Positions 39,435 to 48,253 of a stretch of 64,000 nt of DNA are shown here, piece by piece (position 1 is the stretch's first letter; every line of letters starts with the position of its first letter). Both the position numbers and the translations under genes were made by a program. Origin of the DNA: Pseudomonas sp. PSE14 (GTDB lineage: Bacteria > Pseudomonadota > Gammaproteobacteria > Pseudomonadales > Pseudomonadaceae); contig NZ_CP115669.1 of the NCBI RefSeq assembly GCF_029203285.1, positions 5,270,001 through 5,334,000 of the forward strand. Reading direction: 5' to 3'. The notes below the pieces were generated by a model. That model ran no database searches. It was not told the origin of the DNA and was given only the letters and a program-made list of their open reading frames with translations.

Positions 39435-40847
39435 CTAGGGGACTTTGCGAACCCAGAACAGCTCATGGCGGCGCACCGCCTTGCGGAAGAATTCGTCCTC
39501 GCCGGTCACCGGCCACTGGCGCCCGGCGAGCAGGCGCTGGATCAGGCGGCGCAGGCGCTTCTTGCCGCTGAGCGGGGTCTGCAGGTCGTGCTGCAGGGCG
39601 AGCGCCTGGGCCTTGTCGATGCGAGTAGCCGCATCGAGCACCGGGCTCCACAGCGGGTCAGCTGGTAATGCTTCGATACAAGGAGGCAGGGCGATGCCGC
39701 CGTCGGCCGGGCCCATCGGCCAGCGGTCATTGTCGTGCAGGTGGTTGGCGTAGAGCAGCAGGCTCTGCGGCTTCCAGCTGCTGCGGTCGAGGGCTTCCAG
39801 CACGGCACGGGTGGCATGGACGTGGTCGGCGTGGGGGTCCAGTTCCGGATGGGCGGTGAGGATGACGTCGGGGCGGACGTGCTCGATCAGCGCGGTCAGG
39901 TCAGCCACCAGGTTCAACCAGGTCGGCGCGCCGTCACGGTCGGCGGGCAACTGCAGCGGGTTGAAGCTACGCGCGCTGCGCACATCGCTTTCGCCGGATT
40001 CCCGCGAGCCGAAGGCCTGGCTGGGCTCGGCCGCCATCGCCGGCAGTTGCAGGCAGTAGTAGCCCAGTTGCACGCAGCGCTCAGCGGGCACACCTCCCCA
40101 GAGCGGCGCAGCAATGCTGTCCCAGATACGCAGGCGGCCCTTCAGACGGGCGGCGGCGGCCTTGTCCAGGCCCAGGCGCTGGTAGTGCTCGGCCTCGATT
40201 TCGCCCTGGGTCAGGGTAACGATCCAGGCCTCCGGGCAGCGGCTGTACTGGCCAAAGGCGGCCAGTTCGGCGTCATCGGCATGGGGCGCGACGATCAGCA
40301 GGCGCTGGCGGGCGTAATCGGGATTGTGGAAGGCGTGCAGCACAGCGTGTTGCGCCAGGCGGCAATGACGGCCGCGGAGGCGCAGATGGCCGGCGCGCAG
40401 GGCGTCGCCCTGGCCGGAGAGGTTGATGTAGCGCTTGCCGCTGACACCACGCTCGAAGTCCTGGCGGTCGCTCTCGCCGCCTTCGATCAGCACCTGCGGG
40501 TCGAGCCAGCGTCCAAGCAGGGAAGCCTTGACCTCGACTTCCAGCACAAGGGTTTCCGCGTCCGCCGGCAATGCGCCGTCGGCGAGGTGCAGGCCACGCG
40601 GGCCGAGAGAGACCGGCAAGGCCACGCTGCCTTGCGGGAAGTCGTAGCGGTAGTCGTCGCGTGGCGAGTAGAACAGGTGGTCGGCGAACCAGGCTTCGTG
40701 GGCGACCCAGCCGAGGATCACGGCCAGCGGCACGCTCCACCAGGGTGCGAAGATGCCGAGCAGGATCAGCGCCAGCAGGGCAATGAGCAGGACCACGCGT
40801 TTCTTGCGGCGGTGCTGTTTGAGCAGTTGCTGCTTGCGGGCGGTCAT
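39435..40847 (-). CDS. dnpA: PIG-L family de-N-acetylase (DnpA type)
   Basis: A 470-residue inner-membrane protein: a basic N-terminus, then one or two membrane segments (about 17-50), then a cytoplasmic or periplasmic PIG-L domain. Zinc ligands are visible in VAPHADDAELAAFG (HADD) and TAHPELDPHADHVHATRAVLEAL. In P. aeruginosa the homologue PA5002 (DnpA) is linked to LPS and antibiotic persistence, from memory. It would remove an N-acetyl group from an envelope glycan. GGAGA precedes the ATG. In PAO1 this gene lies near wapH, not next to hldE. Confidence 0.88.
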   Translation of the reverse strand: MTARKQQLLKQHRRKKRVVLLIALLALILLGIFAPWWSVPLAVILGWVAHEAWFADHLFYSPRDDYRYDFPQGSVALPVSLGPRGLHLADGALPADAETLVLEVEVKASLLGRWLDPQVLIEGGESDRQDFERGVSGKRYINLSGQGDALRAGHLRLRGRHCRLAQHAVLHAFHNPDYARQRLLIVAPHADDAELAAFGQYSRCPEAWIVTLTQGEIEAEHYQRLGLDKAAAARLKGRLRIWDSIAAPLWGGVPAERCVQLGYYCLQLPAMAAEPSQAFGSRESGESDVRSARSFNPLQLPADRDGAPTWLNLVADLTALIEHVRPDVILTAHPELDPHADHVHATRAVLEALDRSSWKPQSLLLYANHLHDNDRWPMGPADGGIALPPCIEALPADPLWSPVLDAATRIDKAQALALQHDLQTPLSGKKRLRRLIQRLLAGRQWPVTGEDEFFRKAVRRHELFWVRKVP

Positions 40848-40876
40848 GGTGGTTCTCCGTTAAGTCGGCTGGAGCT

Positions 40877-40943
40877 GTAGGAGCGAGCTTGCTCGCGAAC
40901 CCACCGGCGCGGCGGGGCTGTTCGCGAGCAAGCTCGCTCCTAC
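40877..40943. repeat. REPIN-like doublet, GTAGGAGCGAG family, copy 6
   Basis: Perfect arms GTAGGAGCGAGCTTGCTCGC and inverse complement around a short GC-rich spacer, between mig-14 and dnpA. Confidence 0.88.
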
Positions 40944-40954
40944 GAAAAGCGGGA

Positions 40955-41851
40955 TCAGACCTGGAATACCGGCACGCGGTGGCACCAACGGTCCTTGTAC
41001 TCGCGGTCGGCGCGGCCGAAGGAATAGCGCAGCGGCTTGCCCAGCGCCTCGGCGTCGGCCCAGGCCTCCTGCGTGTTGACGAAGCTGAGCACGCTGCCAG
41101 GGCTGAAGTCGCGATTCTCCGGGGCGACGCCACCGTTGATGTATTCCACGCTGACCCATTTCGGCGCCTCGACCCGGTAGAGAATCTGGATCGCCACCGG
41201 CTCGCCGTCCAGGCGCACCAGGGAGCCGCGCATGAATTCACGCATCAGGCTGAAGACTTCGGCCAGCCGCGCCTTGCCCGGCACCTCGAACTCCCAGCGG
41301 CGCTGGAACAGGTCGGCATAGATGCGCGCCTGCTCCTCGGGGCTCAGCTCACTCATGGGCTGCAGCACGCCCCCCGCCTCTTCCAGCAGGCGCTGCTCGC
41401 GGCGCTGGTTGTAGCGGAACTTCTTGGAGAAATCGGCCGGCGCACGGTTCATCGCCAGTTGTTCGGGCTGCTCGCGGGCATCGCTGACCTGCTCGCGGTT
41501 CAGCTCGGAGAGGTAGCGAACCCGGTGCCGCAGCTCGATTCGAGAGCCTTCGGCGATGGGCAGGATGATTTCGGCGTTGCCCAGGTCGAACAGCGCCTTC
41601 TTGCCCTCGCGCTTGAGCACGTCCTTGGACAGCGCCAGATTGCGCCCCCAGGTCGGTACGGCGGCGCGCAGTTCGTCGCCCTCGAACCAGCCAAGGTAGC
41701 GCACCGGGATACCGGCCAGGCTGGCGAGACGCTCGACCACGTCGGGATGGGTGGCGACGCTGCCACCGAAGGTCTGCCAGGCGACGGCATAATCAGCCGC
41801 CGCAATGGGCGTCCAGCCGCGTTCGCGGAAAAGGCGCAGTCGGTTCAGCAT
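40955..41851 (-). CDS. mig-14: Mig-14 family protein
   Basis: A 298-residue member of the Mig-14 family, which protects against antimicrobial peptides in Salmonella and Pseudomonas and is thought to be membrane-associated. It shows a GNAT/FemAB-like fold: FSKKFRYNQRREQRLLEEAGG, then ELSPEEQARIYADLFQRRWEFE, then GSLVRLDGEPVAIQILYRVE, then the end KPLRYSFGRADREYKDRWCHRV. I set the start at ATG 41849-41851, as in the family; the longer reading overlaps msbA. It is 10 bp from the msbA stop, so it is probably in the msbA operon. Confidence 0.9.
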   Translation of the reverse strand: MLNRLRLFRERGWTPIAAADYAVAWQTFGGSVATHPDVVERLASLAGIPVRYLGWFEGDELRAAVPTWGRNLALSKDVLKREGKKALFDLGNAEIILPIAEGSRIELRHRVRYLSELNREQVSDAREQPEQLAMNRAPADFSKKFRYNQRREQRLLEEAGGVLQPMSELSPEEQARIYADLFQRRWEFEVPGKARLAEVFSLMREFMRGSLVRLDGEPVAIQILYRVEAPKWVSVEYINGGVAPENRDFSPGSVLSFVNTQEAWADAEALGKPLRYSFGRADREYKDRWCHRVPVFQV

Positions 41852-41861
41852 GTCAGGAACG

Positions 41862-43688
41862 TCAAACCGACTGCTCGGCGTTGGAACCTGCCTCGGCCGG
41901 CTCGTCGGCAAACTGTCGCGCATGCAGACGGGCGTAGTAGCCATTCTGCGCGATCAGCTGGTCGTGGCTGCCGCGCTCGACGATGTGACCCTGGTCCATC
42001 ACCAGGATCAGGTCCGCCGCCTCGATGGTGCTCAGGCGGTGGGCGATCACCAGGGTGGTGCGGCCTTCCATGACCTTCTCCAGGGCGGCCTGGATGTGCC
42101 GCTCGGACTCGGTGTCCAGCGCCGAGGTGGCCTCGTCGAGGATCAGCACCGGCGCATCCTTGAGCAACGCACGGGCAATCGCCAGGCGCTGGCGCTGGCC
42201 GCCGGAGAGCATCACGCCGTTCTCGCCGACTTCGGTCTCGAATCCTTCAGGCAGACGATCGATGAACTCGCGGGCGAAGGCATCGTCGGCGGCCTTTTCC
42301 ACCGCCTCGCGCGGCTTGCTGGCCAGGTCGCCGTAGGCGATGTTGTTCAGCACGCTGTCATTGAACAGGTTGACCTGCTGGGTCACCAGCGAGATGTGCT
42401 TGCGCAGGTTGGTCAGCTTGTAGTCTTCGACGTCCACGCCATCGAGCAGGATCTGCCCGTCGCTGTGGTCGTAGAAGCGCGGAATCAGGTTGGCCAGGGT
42501 CGACTTGCCGCTGCCGGAGCGGCCGACCAGCGCCACCATCTGGCCCGGCTCGACGCTGAAGTTCAGGTCCTTGAGCACCTGCTTCTCGGTGCCCGGGTAG
42601 GTGAAGCTGAGGTTCTTCACTTCCAGGCGGCCGTTCACGCGCTCGCGCTCGACGGTGCCATGATCCACTTCGGGTTGCTCGTCGAGCTGCTCGAAGATGC
42701 TCTCGGCGCCGGCCACGCCCTTCTGGATGGTCGAGCTGACTTCGGAGAGCTGGCGGATCGGTTTGGGCAGCAGGCCGGCCATGGAGATGTAGGCCACCAG
42801 GTCGCCGACAGTAGCGTCGCCGCGCAGCAGCAGCACCAGGTACAGCAGCACGGCCATGGCGCTGTAGATCACCAGTTGCAGCATCGGCGTGTAGATCGCC
42901 GAGGTCTTGTTCATGCGCAGGTTCTTGCTGGTGTTCTCGTCAGTCACGTTCTGGAAGCGCTGGCGCTCATAAGCCTCGCCACCGAAACTGCGAACCACGC
43001 GGTAACCCTGGATGGTCTCGGAGGACACATGGGTCACGTCGCCCATGGCCACCTGGATCTTCTTGCTCTGCTTGCGGAACTTGCGGCTGGCGCTGGTCAC
43101 CATCAATGCGATGACCGGCAGGATCGCCAGCATCACCAGGGTCAGTTTCCAGTTCATGTACAGCAGCGAGAGGAACAGGAAGACCACGGTCATGCCTTCG
43201 CGGATCACTACCTTGATCGCGTCGGTGGCAGCGCCGGTGACCATGGTCACGTTGAAGGTGATGCGCGAGATCAGGTGCCCGGAGTTGTGGCTGTCGAAAT
43301 AGCGGTTGGGCAGCGTCAGCAGATTGTTGAACAGTGCGATGCGCAGGTCCTGCACCAAGCCCAGGGAGACCTTGGCGATGAAGTAGTTGCCCAGGAACGA
43401 GCCGACACCCTGCCAGACCGCGATCAGTACCACCAGCAGAGGCACCGCATACAGCAGTTGCAGGTCGCGCAGCCAGGCCAGCGGCGCGTTGGGGAACAGC
43501 TTGGCGTCCGGATGGGCCAGGCCGTCGACGAAGTACTTGAGGATGCCCGCCAGCATTGGCTGGGTAGCGGCGAAGATCAGGAAGCCGACGATGCTGAGCA
43601 GGAACATCCCGATGTACGGGCGTACATAGGAAAGCAGTCGGAAATAAATCTTCAGGCTGGAGGGAGCCTGGGTTTCGTTGCCGGCCAT
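41862..43688 (-). CDS. msbA: Lipid A export ATP-binding/permease protein MsbA
   Basis: A 608-residue ABC half-transporter that flips lipid A-core across the inner membrane. The six-helix membrane domain occupies about residues 15-330. The ATPase domain has Walker A GRSGSGKSTLANLIP, signature LSGGQRQRLAIARALL, Walker B VLILDEATSALD and the switch His in VIAHRLSTIEAAD. The C-terminal tail is Glu/Ala-rich. It is a complete gene, transcribed from a promoter divergent with the LPS-kinase-like gene. Confidence 0.97.
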   Translation of the reverse strand: MAGNETQAPSSLKIYFRLLSYVRPYIGMFLLSIVGFLIFAATQPMLAGILKYFVDGLAHPDAKLFPNAPLAWLRDLQLLYAVPLLVVLIAVWQGVGSFLGNYFIAKVSLGLVQDLRIALFNNLLTLPNRYFDSHNSGHLISRITFNVTMVTGAATDAIKVVIREGMTVVFLFLSLLYMNWKLTLVMLAILPVIALMVTSASRKFRKQSKKIQVAMGDVTHVSSETIQGYRVVRSFGGEAYERQRFQNVTDENTSKNLRMNKTSAIYTPMLQLVIYSAMAVLLYLVLLLRGDATVGDLVAYISMAGLLPKPIRQLSEVSSTIQKGVAGAESIFEQLDEQPEVDHGTVERERVNGRLEVKNLSFTYPGTEKQVLKDLNFSVEPGQMVALVGRSGSGKSTLANLIPRFYDHSDGQILLDGVDVEDYKLTNLRKHISLVTQQVNLFNDSVLNNIAYGDLASKPREAVEKAADDAFAREFIDRLPEGFETEVGENGVMLSGGQRQRLAIARALLKDAPVLILDEATSALDTESERHIQAALEKVMEGRTTLVIAHRLSTIEAADLILVMDQGHIVERGSHDQLIAQNGYYARLHARQFADEPAEAGSNAEQSV

Positions 43689-43717
43689 GTAGGAATCGCA
43701 CGCTTAAAAGGTCGGCG

Positions 43718-43726
43718 ATTATAACA
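43718..43726 (-). promoter_or_regulatory. Extended -10 promoter of msbA
   Basis: On the minus strand TGT-TATAAT, a consensus -10 hexamer with the TGn extension, 30 bp before the msbA ATG. No clear -35 is seen, which an extended -10 can tolerate. Confidence 0.5.
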
Positions 43727-43787
43727 CAGCGCTCTCGTTTGCCCGGCGGCTGGGCTACTATAGCCCGCTCTTGAACAGGACCACGCC

Positions 43788-44438
43788 ATGCAAGACCTCG
43801 CCCTCCCCGCCTACGAATCGCTGCGCGCCGGCGCCCAGGTGCTGGAAGCCGACAAGCACGGCGACAAGGTCCTGCGGCTGGCGGACGGCAACTTCCTGAA
43901 ACTGTTCCGGCGCAAGCGCCTGATTTCCTCGGCAGCGTTCTATCCCTACGCCCAGCGCTTCGCCGACAACACCCGGACGCTGCAACGCCTGGCGGTGCCC
44001 TGCCCCGAGATCATCGCGGTCTATCGCATCGCCGATATCGCTCGCGACGCCGTGCATTACCGGCCACTACCGGGCGATACGCTGCGTCAGGTCATCGCCG
44101 CCGGCGAGGCCGACCAGCAGCTCGCTGCGCAGTTGGGCACGCTGATCGCGGACCTGCACGATCAGGGCGTGTACTTCCGCTCGCTGCACCTGGGGAACGT
44201 GGTGAAGACGCCCGAAGGCAGGCTGGGCCTGATCGACCTCGCCGATATGAAGAAGCAGCGCCGGGCGCTGTCCCGACTGCAGCGCAAGCGCAACTTCGCC
44301 CACATGCTGCGTTATGCCAACGACCGCCAGTGGTTGCTGGAGGGCAACACCGACAGCCTGTCGAAGGCCTACCTCGCGCGCAGCCCGGTGCGCTGGAGCC
44401 TGCCGGAGCTCAAGCAGATTCTCAGCTCGGCTCCATGA
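43788..44438 (+). CDS. LPS-core kinase-like protein (InaA/toluene-tolerance type)
   Basis: A 216-residue small kinase-fold protein (type of PAO1 PA4998). Landmarks are GDKVLRLADGNFLKLFRRKR (nucleotide-binding Lys region), the catalytic loop YFRSLHLGNVVKTPEG and LIDLADMKKQ as the DFG equivalent. It probably phosphorylates a core sugar or is a pseudokinase; the HRD Asp is replaced by Ser-Leu-His, as in other members. Its last 17 bp overlap the 3' end of waaL, which is on the other strand. Confidence 0.85.
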   Translation: MQDLALPAYESLRAGAQVLEADKHGDKVLRLADGNFLKLFRRKRLISSAAFYPYAQRFADNTRTLQRLAVPCPEIIAVYRIADIARDAVHYRPLPGDTLRQVIAAGEADQQLAAQLGTLIADLHDQGVYFRSLHLGNVVKTPEGRLGLIDLADMKKQRRALSRLQRKRNFAHMLRYANDRQWLLEGNTDSLSKAYLARSPVRWSLPELKQILSSAP

Positions 44439-45645
44439 CCGCCGGCCGCACCTGCGGCCAGCGCTCCAGGCACAGTCCCAGCAGGATCACGACCCAGGGC
44501 ATCAGCCACATGGCGCGCGTACGCTCCCACAGGCTGAAGACGTCGAACTGCATGGCCACGCTGGAGAATACCCAGAGCAACATCACCGACAGCCCCAGCG
44601 CGCGCGTCCGGCAACGCCAGGCGTGAAGCCCTATCATTCCCCACAGCAGCAGGAACAGCAGCAGTGCCGGCACGCCGTACTGGAGGGCGGTGTGCACCAG
44701 GAAATTATGCGCGCCATTGCGGTAGATGATCGTCGCACTGGCTACCGAATAATCGCCCCCCAGCCCCACTCCCGTCCAAAGGTGCTCCTGGATCTGCGGC
44801 CAGGCATTGCGTAGCAGATCGAAGCGCTGGGCATCGCCGCGCGCCAGCAACCCCGGTTCGACCACGAAGAGAATCGCCCCCCCCAACAACAGCAAGAACG
44901 GCAGCAGCTTGGCGACCCGACCGGGCACCAGGCTCAGGCTGAAGATCGCGGTAACCATCAGGGCCAGAAGCGCCCCTCGGCTCCCACACAACACCACGTA
45001 GATCAGCGAGACGGCCAGCAGCATCGCCCAGGGCAACTGCTGCCAGCCCCGGCGAGGCAGTAACGGCACGCACATCACCGTGACGAAGGCGATCGAATAG
45101 GCCGCCGCATTGGGGTTGTCGAGGAATCCGCCAAGTCCGTTCAGGCGACCGCCGCCAAATTCCGGCTTCAGGATCAGGGCAGCCACGCTGTAGAAACCGA
45201 TCACCAGTGCCAGCGAGAGCATGGCCAGGCGTAACCGCCGCTCATCCGCGCGCCCCCAGAGCACCCAACCCTGGATAAGCAGCATGAACAGCGCCGCCTC
45301 CTTGAATGAGCCCAGCGGATTGCCGCCACCCTTGGACCAGAGCAGCGACAGGACCGCCCAACCGAACAGCGCCAGCAGCACCCACATTTCCTTGTGGGCC
45401 CGAAGCAGATGTCCAAGCTCCTGTCGGCGGGCAATGCACAGCCACAGAGACGGCAGGTAGACGAACAGGATGACCATCTGAGAGTAGAACTTCATGGTCG
45501 GCGTCAGCATCACACCACCGATGCTCCAGAGCACTCCGACTCCAAGCATCGCCTCGGCGATTCGGCTACCCCGTCGCTGGCTCGCCCCCATCGGCGTCAG
45601 ACGCGGGCACCAGGCCCTCCAGGCGTGCGCAATCACATCCTTCAT
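44422..45645 (-). CDS. waaL: O-antigen ligase WaaL
   Basis: A 407-residue inner-membrane ligase with about 11-12 hydrophobic segments that joins O-antigen to lipid A-core on the periplasmic side. The large periplasmic loop (about 250-300) contains the Wzy_C-type block LLRNAWPQIQEHLWTGVGLGGDYS and NGAHNFLVHTALQYG with the conserved His. The ATG at 45643-45645 has GGAAGAAG upstream. The gene corresponds to PAO1 PA4999; sequence between WaaL homologues varies with core type. Confidence 0.88.
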   Translation of the reverse strand: MKDVIAHAWRAWCPRLTPMGASQRRGSRIAEAMLGVGVLWSIGGVMLTPTMKFYSQMVILFVYLPSLWLCIARRQELGHLLRAHKEMWVLLALFGWAVLSLLWSKGGGNPLGSFKEAALFMLLIQGWVLWGRADERRLRLAMLSLALVIGFYSVAALILKPEFGGGRLNGLGGFLDNPNAAAYSIAFVTVMCVPLLPRRGWQQLPWAMLLAVSLIYVVLCGSRGALLALMVTAIFSLSLVPGRVAKLLPFLLLLGGAILFVVEPGLLARGDAQRFDLLRNAWPQIQEHLWTGVGLGGDYSVASATIIYRNGAHNFLVHTALQYGVPALLLFLLLWGMIGLHAWRCRTRALGLSVMLLWVFSSVAMQFDVFSLWERTRAMWLMPWVVILLGLCLERWPQVRPAVMEPS

Positions 45646-45659
45646 CGAAAAACTTCTTC

Positions 45660-46553
45660 CTACCCGAACTTGAACAACAAATGGCGAATCCTCCGCCAGG
45701 TGACGCGATTCCAACGCCAAGGCGGCAATTGCAGCAGCAGCGACCAGGCGTAAGCCTTGTCCCCGACGACAGACTGCTTGAGCGCCTTGTTGACGATGCA
45801 GGTCATGCCCGCGAGGTATGCCGGGTGGTCACGGTAAGGGGCGACTGTCATACAGTCGTAATCGAACTGGCGCCGGTAGGCCGTCTTCGAAAAGTTGCCG
45901 TCATGACGACGGTAGCCGCTGACCACGTCCGGTAGAACTTCGACCCGATAGCCCAGGTGGGCGATCTTCAGGGTCATCTGGAAATCCTGGATACGAATCT
46001 CCGGATCGTAGCCCCCGACCCGCTCGATGGCCTCACGGCGATACATCGCCACCGTTGCGCCGATGGCAATGGCATGCCCCAGCAGGTCGTCGAAACTGTA
46101 GCTGCGTATGCCATTGCGTTGTTCGCCCTTCAGGCGCTTGCCATCAGCGTCGATATAGACGACGCGCCCTCCGAGGCAGCCGACCTCGGGGTGATCCGTC
46201 ATATAGTTGGCCTGAAGGCTCAAGCGCCCCGGCATCATGATGTCATCGGAGTCCGGCGTTGCCACCAATTCGCCGCGGGCATGGCGCAAAGCCGTGTTGA
46301 GCGCGGCGCTGACACCCTGGTTGGCCTGACGGTAAAACTGGAAGTCGAAGCGTTGCTGCAGTGCCTGGATTCTCTCGACGCTGGCATCCTGCGAACCGTC
46401 GTCCACCACGATCAACTCGAAGTTCGGATAGTCCTGCTCGAGAATGCTCAGCAGCGTCTCTTCGATGTAGCGCTCTCGGTTGTAACAGGGCACCAATACG
46501 GAAATCAGCGGGTATTCCACAGTTCCCTCGGCAGCTGCCATTGGATGAGCCAC
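45660..46553 (-). CDS. wapR: GT2 core glycosyltransferase (WapR type)
   Basis: A 297-residue GT-A fold glycosyltransferase. It has VSVLVPCYNRERYIEETLLSIL-type start (ISVLVPCYNRE), the DD motifs VVDDGSQD and TPDSDDIMMPG, and VGGYDPEIRIQDFQMTLKIA (acceptor Asp). In P. aeruginosa the gene next to waaL, wapR, adds the rhamnose on which O-antigen is ligated; I transfer the name by position and family. GTG 46553 has GAGGG 8 nt upstream; an ATG at 46541 is possible. Confidence 0.85.
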   Translation of the reverse strand: MAHPMAAAEGTVEYPLISVLVPCYNRERYIEETLLSILEQDYPNFELIVVDDGSQDASVERIQALQQRFDFQFYRQANQGVSAALNTALRHARGELVATPDSDDIMMPGRLSLQANYMTDHPEVGCLGGRVVYIDADGKRLKGEQRNGIRSYSFDDLLGHAIAIGATVAMYRREAIERVGGYDPEIRIQDFQMTLKIAHLGYRVEVLPDVVSGYRRHDGNFSKTAYRRQFDYDCMTVAPYRDHPAYLAGMTCIVNKALKQSVVGDKAYAWSLLLQLPPWRWNRVTWRRIRHLLFKFG

Positions 46554-46556
46554 GGG

Positions 46557-47513
46557 TCAGACCCTCAACGCCAGGCGCAGGCGTTCCAGCATGCCGGGTT
46601 GAGGCCGCTCGCGCAGGGGAGGTGTCATGGCCCGGACGATCCGAGCACCGATCTGCCCGAAACCGAAACCGTCCTGCGCCAGCTTCCGCCCCGCTTCGGC
46701 AATCCGAGCCACTCGTTGCGGGTCCTCTCGAAGCATCTTCAGCTTGCTGCGAAGCTGGGCAACGTCGCGGTACAGCACCACGTTGTGCATATCCTGCAAG
46801 CCGAGAGCGCGGTTCTCCGCCTCGCCCTGGTCGTAGGCCAGTAACACACAGCCGCAGGCCATGGCCTCGAAATTCTTGATCATGTACTCACCCATGCCGA
46901 CATCCGCGCTGACGAAGAAGCGAATGCGGTTGAGGGTGTTCAGGTAGTCCTCGCCTGAATTCGTCTTGGTAACCAGCAGGTTTTCCACCTTGCCCAGCTC
47001 GTCCAGCAGCGCCTTGCGGCCACTGTAGGCAACGCTGCCCGTGCTCCCCACGAAAGCCAGCTCGATATCGCGCTCGCGACCCAAGTCATGGAGCAGGTCC
47101 TGGTCGTAGCCCTTGGGCACGAAAACCGCATCGAAACCTTCCTGGCGCAGCCGCTCGCTGACCATGAAGCCGGAACTGATCACGCGCGCCCAGGGCAGAC
47201 GGCGATAGTGGGCGCTGAACTTCCCGGTGTATTTGCAGGGAATGTAGTTCTGGTAGGCGTCGTGTTCGAGGATGACCAGGTTGGGCACGCTGCGGATGAA
47301 GGCGGCCTGACGCATCTCCTTCTTGAAGCGCAGGAAGAACAGGATGCGGTCGTATTTCGAGACATCCACGTGCTCGCGGAAGTAACGGCGCAGGTTGGCC
47401 TGCTCGTCACTGGTCAGCCAGCGCAGATCACACTCGCAATGCTCGGCGATACCGTCATACAGCCGATCGAGGATCGCACGTTGTTCTTTTTGGACCAGGA
47501 ACAGAACTTTCAA
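46557..47513 (-). CDS. ssg: GT-B core glycosyltransferase (Ssg/CgeB-like)
   Basis: A 318-residue glycosyltransferase with a C-terminal CgeB/GT1-like domain: FVGSTGSVAYSGRKALLDEL, then RFFVSADVGMGEYMIKNFEAMACGCVLLAYDQGE. The N-terminal half has LFFLRFKKEMRQAAFIRSVP and LEHDAYQNYIP. The corresponding PAO1 gene PA5001 is called ssg and affects cell-surface polysaccharide. The start is a TTG (47511-47513) after AAGGTGA; no in-frame ATG lies nearby. The next gene, wapR, begins 3 bp after its stop. Confidence 0.85.
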   Translation of the reverse strand: MKVLFLVQKEQRAILDRLYDGIAEHCECDLRWLTSDEQANLRRYFREHVDVSKYDRILFFLRFKKEMRQAAFIRSVPNLVILEHDAYQNYIPCKYTGKFSAHYRRLPWARVISSGFMVSERLRQEGFDAVFVPKGYDQDLLHDLGRERDIELAFVGSTGSVAYSGRKALLDELGKVENLLVTKTNSGEDYLNTLNRIRFFVSADVGMGEYMIKNFEAMACGCVLLAYDQGEAENRALGLQDMHNVVLYRDVAQLRSKLKMLREDPQRVARIAEAGRKLAQDGFGFGQIGARIVRAMTPPLRERPQPGMLERLRLALRV

Positions 47514-47695
47514 GACTCACCTTTACGTCCCGGATTGCGGGCAATCGAATTAGCTTACATCCCGGGCCGGATCTGGCTGCCGCTCTGCCTCCATGCAACC
47601 TGCCCAGTCGCGACACACGAAACGGGGCGCCGACAAGGACAATGCGCCGCGAAGATTAGGGGACGCTGAACAACTCGGTCAAGGCGACGACCATC

Positions 47696-48253
47696 TCAGG
47701 GTGTGGCGTGGAGAATTTGGCTTTGACGGACGTTGTAGTAAGTGCAGCCCGCAGGAAGATCCTTGTTGACGAATGACATCGCCCCAATGGTGACACCGCT
47801 GCCGATATCGAGTTCATCGGCGATGATGCAACTGTGCGCTCCCAGACTAACGTCGTCACCGATCACTAGAGAGTACCGGTCACGTCCCAACGTCTTGATG
47901 CCCACGGTCGAATTCTGCCGGATGAAGAAATTCCTGCCGATCTTCGCATAGCCGGTGATGACGACCCCCGGCAGGTGGGCGATGCGAAAGCCGGGACCGA
48001 TCTGCGCAGCAACACTGATGTCCACGGCATAGCGCCGGTTCAACTTACGCTGCATACGCAGCGCATAACGGCGCCGCATTCCACCCTTGGCATAAAGGAA
48101 CTGCGCCAGACGGAACTGCAGCAGATAACGCAGTACATTATGTTTGTAGGCTCGCTTGAGAATGTTACTGATCAGTCCGATGCGACTGCCGGACTTCTTC
48201 TTGTTCGAGACCTCGCACTTCCAGCACTCAATCAGTTGCTGCAGATCCATCAT
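47696..48253 (-). CDS. Serine-acetyltransferase-like hexapeptide (LbH) acetyltransferase
   Basis: A 185-residue enzyme with an N-terminal helical part and a left-handed beta helix from about residue 75: ISVAAQIGPGFRIAHLPGVVITGYAKIGRNFFIRQNSTVG, then IGDDVSLGAHSCIIADELDIGSGVTIGAMSFVNKDLP. Similar enzymes O-acetylate sugars. Its start overlaps the DUF115-like gene by 4 nt (ATGA), so the two are a coupled pair. Local GC and codon use are visibly lower than in neighbouring waa genes, which suggests horizontal transfer into the LPS locus. Probable function: acetylation of a core or O-antigen sugar. Confidence 0.8.
   Translation of the reverse strand: MMDLQQLIECWKCEVSNKKKSGSRIGLISNILKRAYKHNVLRYLLQFRLAQFLYAKGGMRRRYALRMQRKLNRRYAVDISVAAQIGPGFRIAHLPGVVITGYAKIGRNFFIRQNSTVGIKTLGRDRYSLVIGDDVSLGAHSCIIADELDIGSGVTIGAMSFVNKDLPAGCTYYNVRQSQILHATP

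Noticed and set aside
43788..44438. Considered as waaP because of its kinase motifs
   Set aside because: It is shorter, lies beside waaL and msbA, and lacks the WaaP-specific HRDCYICHFLL loop, which is present in the gene at 55077-55883.
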